Shown here: positions 61,042 to 64,000 of the stretch, piece after piece
Numbering within the stretch: the first letter of the stretch is position 1
How the letters are laid out: each line of letters opens with the position of its first letter
Assembly: GCA_040768665.1 (NCBI GenBank)
Contig: JAXGMN010000007.1
Coordinates: forward strand, 404,911 to 468,910
Direction of reading: 5' to 3'
DNA length: 64,000 nucleotides
Source of the DNA: JABWBD01 sp040768665
GTDB lineage: Bacteria > Planctomycetota > Planctomycetia > Pirellulales > Thermoguttaceae
Notes under the pieces: model-generated
Databases searched by the model: none
What the model was told of the DNA's origin: nothing
What the model saw: only the letters and a program-made list of their open reading frames with translations
Program-made: the position numbers and the translations under genes

Positions 61042-61223
61042 TTCAGAAATACTCCCGAACGACCGGACCAGTAGCCCGTCGCCGTCGCCAGTGCTTCCCC
61101 GACCTCAACGAAGAACTTCCGATGGCGGTCGATCACTTGCTCGCAATCGTCGAGCGTTGCCGCCTCCGTCGTTGTCAACGGGTGATCGACGGGAATCGAA
61201 ATAGTGGTGATCTCGTTCGACAT
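61038..61223 (-). CDS. Small element protein
   Basis: A 61-residue protein, MSNEITTISIPVDHPLTTTE, with ribosome site AGGTAGGACC, the same style as the first gene of the element. ATLDDCEQVIDRHRKFFVEV and GYWSGRSGVFLK suggest a compact helical protein. The function is unknown. Confidence 0.65.
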   Translation of the reverse strand: MSNEITTISIPVDHPLTTTEAATLDDCEQVIDRHRKFFVEVGEALATATGYWSGRSGVFLK

Positions 61224-61233
61224 GGTCCTACCT

Positions 61234-61395
61234 TTATGCTGCCTCATTACCGATTGACCTATCCGCCGTCGAGGCACCGGTGGAAATCGTGCTGTCACGT
61301 TCGACGAGACGTAGAAGAAACTCGACGATCGCGTTGTCGAAGTCCGTCTCGGGAGCGTCGGGATCGACGTCAACCTGAAAGCGATCAGAGATCAT
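61234..61395 (-). CDS. Very small element protein
   Basis: A 53-residue protein, MISDRFQVDVDPDAPETDFD, then NAIVEFLLRLVERD. Its ATG overlaps the stop of the HTH gene (ATGA), which supports translation. Acidic; unknown role. Confidence 0.6.
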   Translation of the reverse strand: MISDRFQVDVDPDAPETDFDNAIVEFLLRLVERDSTISTGASTADRSIGNEAA

Positions 61396-61601
61396 CTTGA
61401 CGCGACCTCCTGATCCGCGTTGAGCCAGCCGCGATCCCGCAGAGCGTCGACGATTGCCGGGATCTGGGAGCCGGTGATCGTCCGCTTACCCGCGAAGCGA
61501 TCCGGCTCCGGCAAGGTGCCGTCCTGGAATAGGCGACGTACCCGCCAAGTATCGGTTCCCAGAATCTCGGCGATCTGGCGGGTCGAGAAGTAGTTCGGCA
61601 T
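61392..61601 (-). CDS. MerR/HTH_17-type small DNA-binding protein
   Basis: A 69-residue protein, MPNYFSTRQIAEILGTDTWR ... RRLFQDGTLPEPDRFAGKRT, the HTH_17/excisionase-like fold. It is first gene after a control region with a nested palindrome and repeated operators. It is a likely regulator of the early genes or an excision factor. Confidence 0.8.
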   Translation of the reverse strand: MPNYFSTRQIAEILGTDTWRVRRLFQDGTLPEPDRFAGKRTITGSQIPAIVDALRDRGWLNADQEVASR

Positions 61602-61603
61602 GG

Positions 61604-61660
61604 TTCGCGTCTCTCAGACAGTGCGTTGTAACTGTCTGAATTATTTCAGTGAGACGCGAA
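61604..61660. promoter_or_regulatory. Nested palindrome in the leader of the HTH gene
   Basis: TTCGCGTCTC (61604-61613) pairs with GAGACGCGAA (61651-61660), and inside it CAGACAGT (61615-61622) pairs with ACTGTCTG (61631-61638). It could be a hairpin in RNA or two nested protein-binding sites. It ends 3 bases from the start codon. Confidence 0.7.
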
Positions 61661-61670
61661 CCCTCTAAGA

Positions 61671-61780
61671 TTCGGAATTCATTTCCGAACCATTTCCGAA
61701 CCGGAGAATGCGGTATTGTTCGGAATTGTCGGAGAAAAGATTTCGTTCGGAAAACGATCAGAGGCGTGGTAATTCCGAAC
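61671..61780. promoter_or_regulatory. Operator array GTTCGGAA
   Basis: Five copies of GTTCGGAA or its complement at 61683-61690, 61694-61701, 61718-61725, 61745-61752 and 61773-61780, plus TTCGGAA at 61671. They fill the gap between the first gene and the HTH gene. Confidence 0.7.
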
Positions 61781-61785
61781 CTGAC

Positions 61786-62463
61786 CTAAGACCTCTTTTT
61801 GTTCTTTTGGTGACGATCTCGGTTCTTGTACTCGTATCGCACCTGTGCAACCTTATTGGCGTCGACGCGATCGCACTCCCCCTTCCTGATCTTTGCCGCA
61901 CATAGCTTGTTGTGCTCGTTGGCGATCTTCTGGTCGAGACCGACGCCGTCCTCCGCGTTGTGCTTCTGGATCAAAGCCCAAAGCAAATCCCACTTGAGCT
62001 TTCGTGGCTTCCGCGGACCAGCTTCCGCCGGCTTTTGTTTTGCTGCCTTGGTCGCCTCGACGACCGGCACCGCCGGCATGGCGACGACCGTCTCGATCTG
62101 CTTTGCCGCCAGCCGGAGCTTGTTCGAAGCCGCTCGGTATTCCTTCGGCTTGAGACCACGGCATCGCGGGTTGCTCGTCGCCATAATGCGACCCAGCAAC
62201 CCCAGGGATTCGCGTAGCGTTTCGACGAGGAGATCGCCTGCCCCGTCAGTCTCAGCCAGGCGAGTGTAGACCTCCTGGATCGAGCGACCGTCATCCGGTC
62301 TGAGAATGCCGCCGATCGTCCTACGGATGCCGGCAGAGGGTTTGCCGGGATCAGACTGTATGCCGATCAGGTCGGCTACAGATTGCAGGTGTCGAGCATA
62401 CTCGGCGAGGGTCTCGGCGTGATCGGTCCCGTAGCCGACTCGCTTGGTGGTCCCATCTTTCAT
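61786..62463 (-). CDS. First element protein, unknown function
   Basis: A 225-residue protein, MKDGTTKRVGYGTDHAETLA, with AAAGGTAGG before the ATG. The N-terminal half is helical; an Ala/Pro/Lys linker (AKQKPAEAGPRKPRKLKWDL) is followed by a basic C-terminus ending KNRDRHQKNKKRS. It is the first gene after the strong -10 at 62569. It may be a DNA-binding early protein; no family recognised. Confidence 0.7.
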   Translation of the reverse strand: MKDGTTKRVGYGTDHAETLAEYARHLQSVADLIGIQSDPGKPSAGIRRTIGGILRPDDGRSIQEVYTRLAETDGAGDLLVETLRESLGLLGRIMATSNPRCRGLKPKEYRAASNKLRLAAKQIETVVAMPAVPVVEATKAAKQKPAEAGPRKPRKLKWDLLWALIQKHNAEDGVGLDQKIANEHNKLCAAKIRKGECDRVDANKVAQVRYEYKNRDRHQKNKKRS

Positions 62464-62494
62464 CGCGTCCTACCTTTCGTTTTGCGGTCCCGCC

Positions 62495-62527
62495 GGGAGC
62501 CGGGGAAGGTAGGAACCCCGGCTCGCC
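62495..62527 (-). promoter_or_regulatory. Leader hairpin before the first element gene
   Basis: AGCCGGGG and CCCCGGCT form an 8-9 bp stem in the 5' leader, 31 bases before the ATG. Confidence 0.5.
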
Positions 62528-62568
62528 GACGAGACCTCGGAGCCGGGAGCGACCCGGTTCCGTATGCC

Positions 62569-62597
62569 ATTATACCGTTATGCCGCTGTTTTCAGAT
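62569..62597 (-). promoter_or_regulatory. Promoter of the element operon
   Basis: The minus strand has a perfect TATAAT at 62574-62569; the -35 (TCTGAA, 17 bases upstream) is weak. Transcription would start near 62562 and could cover the whole element. Confidence 0.6.
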
Positions 62598-62628
62598 CCT
62601 CCGCCGTGAACTTGATCCAGGGAATTCC

Positions 62629-62649
62629 GTTCTTACTATCATGTTCACC
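62629..62649. other. Right attachment junction of the element
   Basis: GTTCTTACTATCATGTT (62629-62645) is the inverted partner of the left end; then CA and the CC core at 62648-62649, followed by terminase sequence. Confidence 0.7.
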
Positions 62650-64000
62650 ACTTCTGATACTGGTTGGATTCGACGCCGAAGGCGTCGGGGCGGAACTGGT
62701 GATAGTGCTCGACGCCGTCGGCGATGATCTGCGGCGTGGGGCGGCGGGCGATGTCGGCCTGGACATAGAGGACGCCGTGACGGTCGACGCCGAGGCGGAT
62801 GAAGGCGGAGTAGTCGCCGTGGCTGGCGTCGGTGCCTTTGCTGGGATCGAGGGCCAAGACTTTTAGACGGAGATCTTTGGGCCAGTCGTCGAACCAGATT
62901 CGTTGGTCGAAGTAGCTTTCGGGCCACTCGCAGAGCTCGGGGTTGATGGGCGAGTTCTGCTTCTCGCGTTCGAAGGCCGGTCGGCCGCTATCGACGCGGA
63001 GACACATGAGCGTGTACAGGTCTTCGAGCTGGGGCCAGAGGACGGCGGCGCCAGAGTCCATGGCGAGGCGGTTTTCGTCGTAGAAGGCGCGGGCGGCGTG
63101 GCGGGCGCCGGGGTTGTGGGGATCGGCGTAGAGGGACTCCCATTGTTCCCAGAGGGTCGTGTTGGCGGGCCAGGGATCGATGGAGCGGAATACGCGGCTG
63201 GTCCAGCCGGGATTGTGATCGAGCTCGACGGCAAGGGCTTCGCGGTGCAGGGCGGTGGCGAGATTGACGACGTTGGTCAGGGGTGTGCCGGCCTTGAGCA
63301 GCGTGCCGTGGAACCAGGTGCGGGCGTGGTCGCGCTGAAGGGCGGACTGGATGTGGGAGTCGTTCTGGAGATCGTCGCAGATGATGAGTGTGGGGCGGTT
63401 GTGGCGGCGGCGGTGGCCGCGGATCCGCTGGCCCGTGCCGAAAGCTTCGATGGTGACGCCGTTGCGAAGGACGATGGACCCGGCGCGCCAGATGGGGCCG
63501 CGGCCGACGGCGTGGGGATAGCGGCGGGCGAGACAGGGATTGTCGACGAGCTCTTGCTTGATGTTTTCGAGATGGGAGCGGGCCTGGTGGGCGGTGTCGG
63601 AAATGATCCAGATGTAGGGCTCGCGGCGTTCGAGGGCGAGACGCAAAGGATAGGCGAGCGTGGCGAGGGTGGACTTGGCGGAGCCGCGGGGGCCGAGGAG
63701 GTTGATTTTTGTTCCGCGGAAGACGGCCATCTCGGCAAGGCGGTCGGCGAGCCAGCGGTGCATGGCGGAGGGCGGCCGGGTGAAGTGGGCGGGGAGGAAG
63801 TTTTGGCCCCAGGCGAGGAGGGAGGAGGGGAGACGGATTGGTGGATTAATGGATTGGTGGATAGGTGCAGTAGCGAAGTGGTGGAGTAATGGCGGGATGG
63901 AGGTGGGAAAGTCGGGTTGGGAGTCTTTGAGGGCTTCGTGCTCGCGGATGAAGGTGAGGCGGGTATCGCGGATGAGATTGTCTGTTTGGTAGTCGGCGAG
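62645..64000 (-). pseudogene. Terminase large subunit, N-terminal and middle part (split gene, runs off right edge)
   Basis: Open from the window edge to a TGA at 62645-62647 that is supplied by the element. ATPase: LLGPRGSAKSTLATLAYPL (Walker A) and PTLIICDDLQNDSHI (Walker B). RNase H-like nuclease: LALDPSKGTDASHGDYSAFI. It stops after DAFGVESNQYQKW, where about 105 more residues are expected; these are at 52436-52755. Upstream of MHRWLADRLAEMAVFR the frame stays open for 79 more codons, including a low-complexity HQSINPPIRL stretch. The protein packages DNA into phage heads. If translated now it would lack one nuclease ligand and the C-terminus. Confidence 0.9.

Larger units (their letters stand above)
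52756..62649. mobile_element. 9.9 kb serine-recombinase element (phage-satellite-like) inserted in a terminase gene
   Basis: Bounded by 17-bp inverted repeats (16 of 17 identical) and a 2-base CC shared by both junctions. Removing 52756-62649 joins GVESNQYQKW to HFQELLGAQF in frame and restores one terminase open frame. All genes lie on the minus strand and many overlap by one to eight bases. They are, in order of transcription: unknown protein, HTH protein, several small proteins, J-domain protein, primase-helicase, small proteins, zinc protein, AlpA-like regulator, prohead protease, unknown, large serine recombinase (broken). No capsid, portal or tail gene is inside, so it resembles a satellite more than a full prophage. 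Confidence 0.8.

Overview
The window looks like a chromosome segment of a planctomycete (Pirellulales-like). The GC content is high. Two giant exported proteins carry the planctomycete N-terminal LEPR-type motif (LLEQLEDRRLLSA, FELLESRWVLSA). Other phylum-typical genes are a Cys-type sulfatase, DUF4091/GH123-like exported enzymes, HslUV, a GC-rich Clp/ThiE fusion and many short membrane or zinc-ribbon proteins. No rRNA, tRNA or CRISPR array was seen.

Layout. 1-1.7 kb: the 5' part of a metal/RND efflux adaptor gene and a small Cys/His-rich exported protein. 2.2-9.6 kb: a subtilisin-like exoprotein facing a cyclophilin with Ig-like repeats. 10-16 kb: cinA coupled to a trans-sulfuration PLP enzyme with a structured leader, an ACT-domain protein, a zinc-ribbon membrane protein and a Pro/Ala/Glu/Lys-repeat exported protein. 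16-19.3 kb: hslV-hslU and a HEAT-repeat protein. 19.4-26.6 kb: an Hsp70-like protein, its DUF2760 neighbour and two GH123-like enzymes. 27-34 kb: clpC, a small membrane TPR protein, a Clp_N-ThiE fusion coupled to a sulfatase, and a zinc-protease-like protein. 34.7-38.3 kb: the classical alpha operon rpmJ-rpsM-rpsK-rpsD-rpoA-rplQ. 38.5-42.2 kb: metH. 42.8-50.7 kb: a NarL-type regulator, a Xer recombinase, a lipoprotein and a nucleotide-sugar pair (a GalU-like protein and a kinase/UDP-sugar pyrophosphorylase fusion). 50.8-52.4 kb: a gene-poor repeat dump.

52.4-64 kb is the most unusual region. A phage terminase large-subunit gene (minus strand) is split in two by a 9.9 kb element, about 52756-62649. 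The element's ends are 17-bp inverted repeats, as expected of an attP dyad. Joining the flanks at a shared CC restores one uninterrupted terminase reading frame. The element carries a large serine recombinase gene (now broken by many frameshifts), a ClpP-type prohead protease, an SF3 helicase/primase, an AlpA-like regulator, several short overlapping early genes, an operator array and candidate iterons. It resembles a phage satellite parked in a phage packaging gene.

Throughout the chromosome are two families of about 80-110 bp palindromic repeats built around GGGGACAGGCAC and GAGCCAGTCCCC. One family has constant outer arms. The other has outer arms that differ between copies yet remain self-complementary within each copy.
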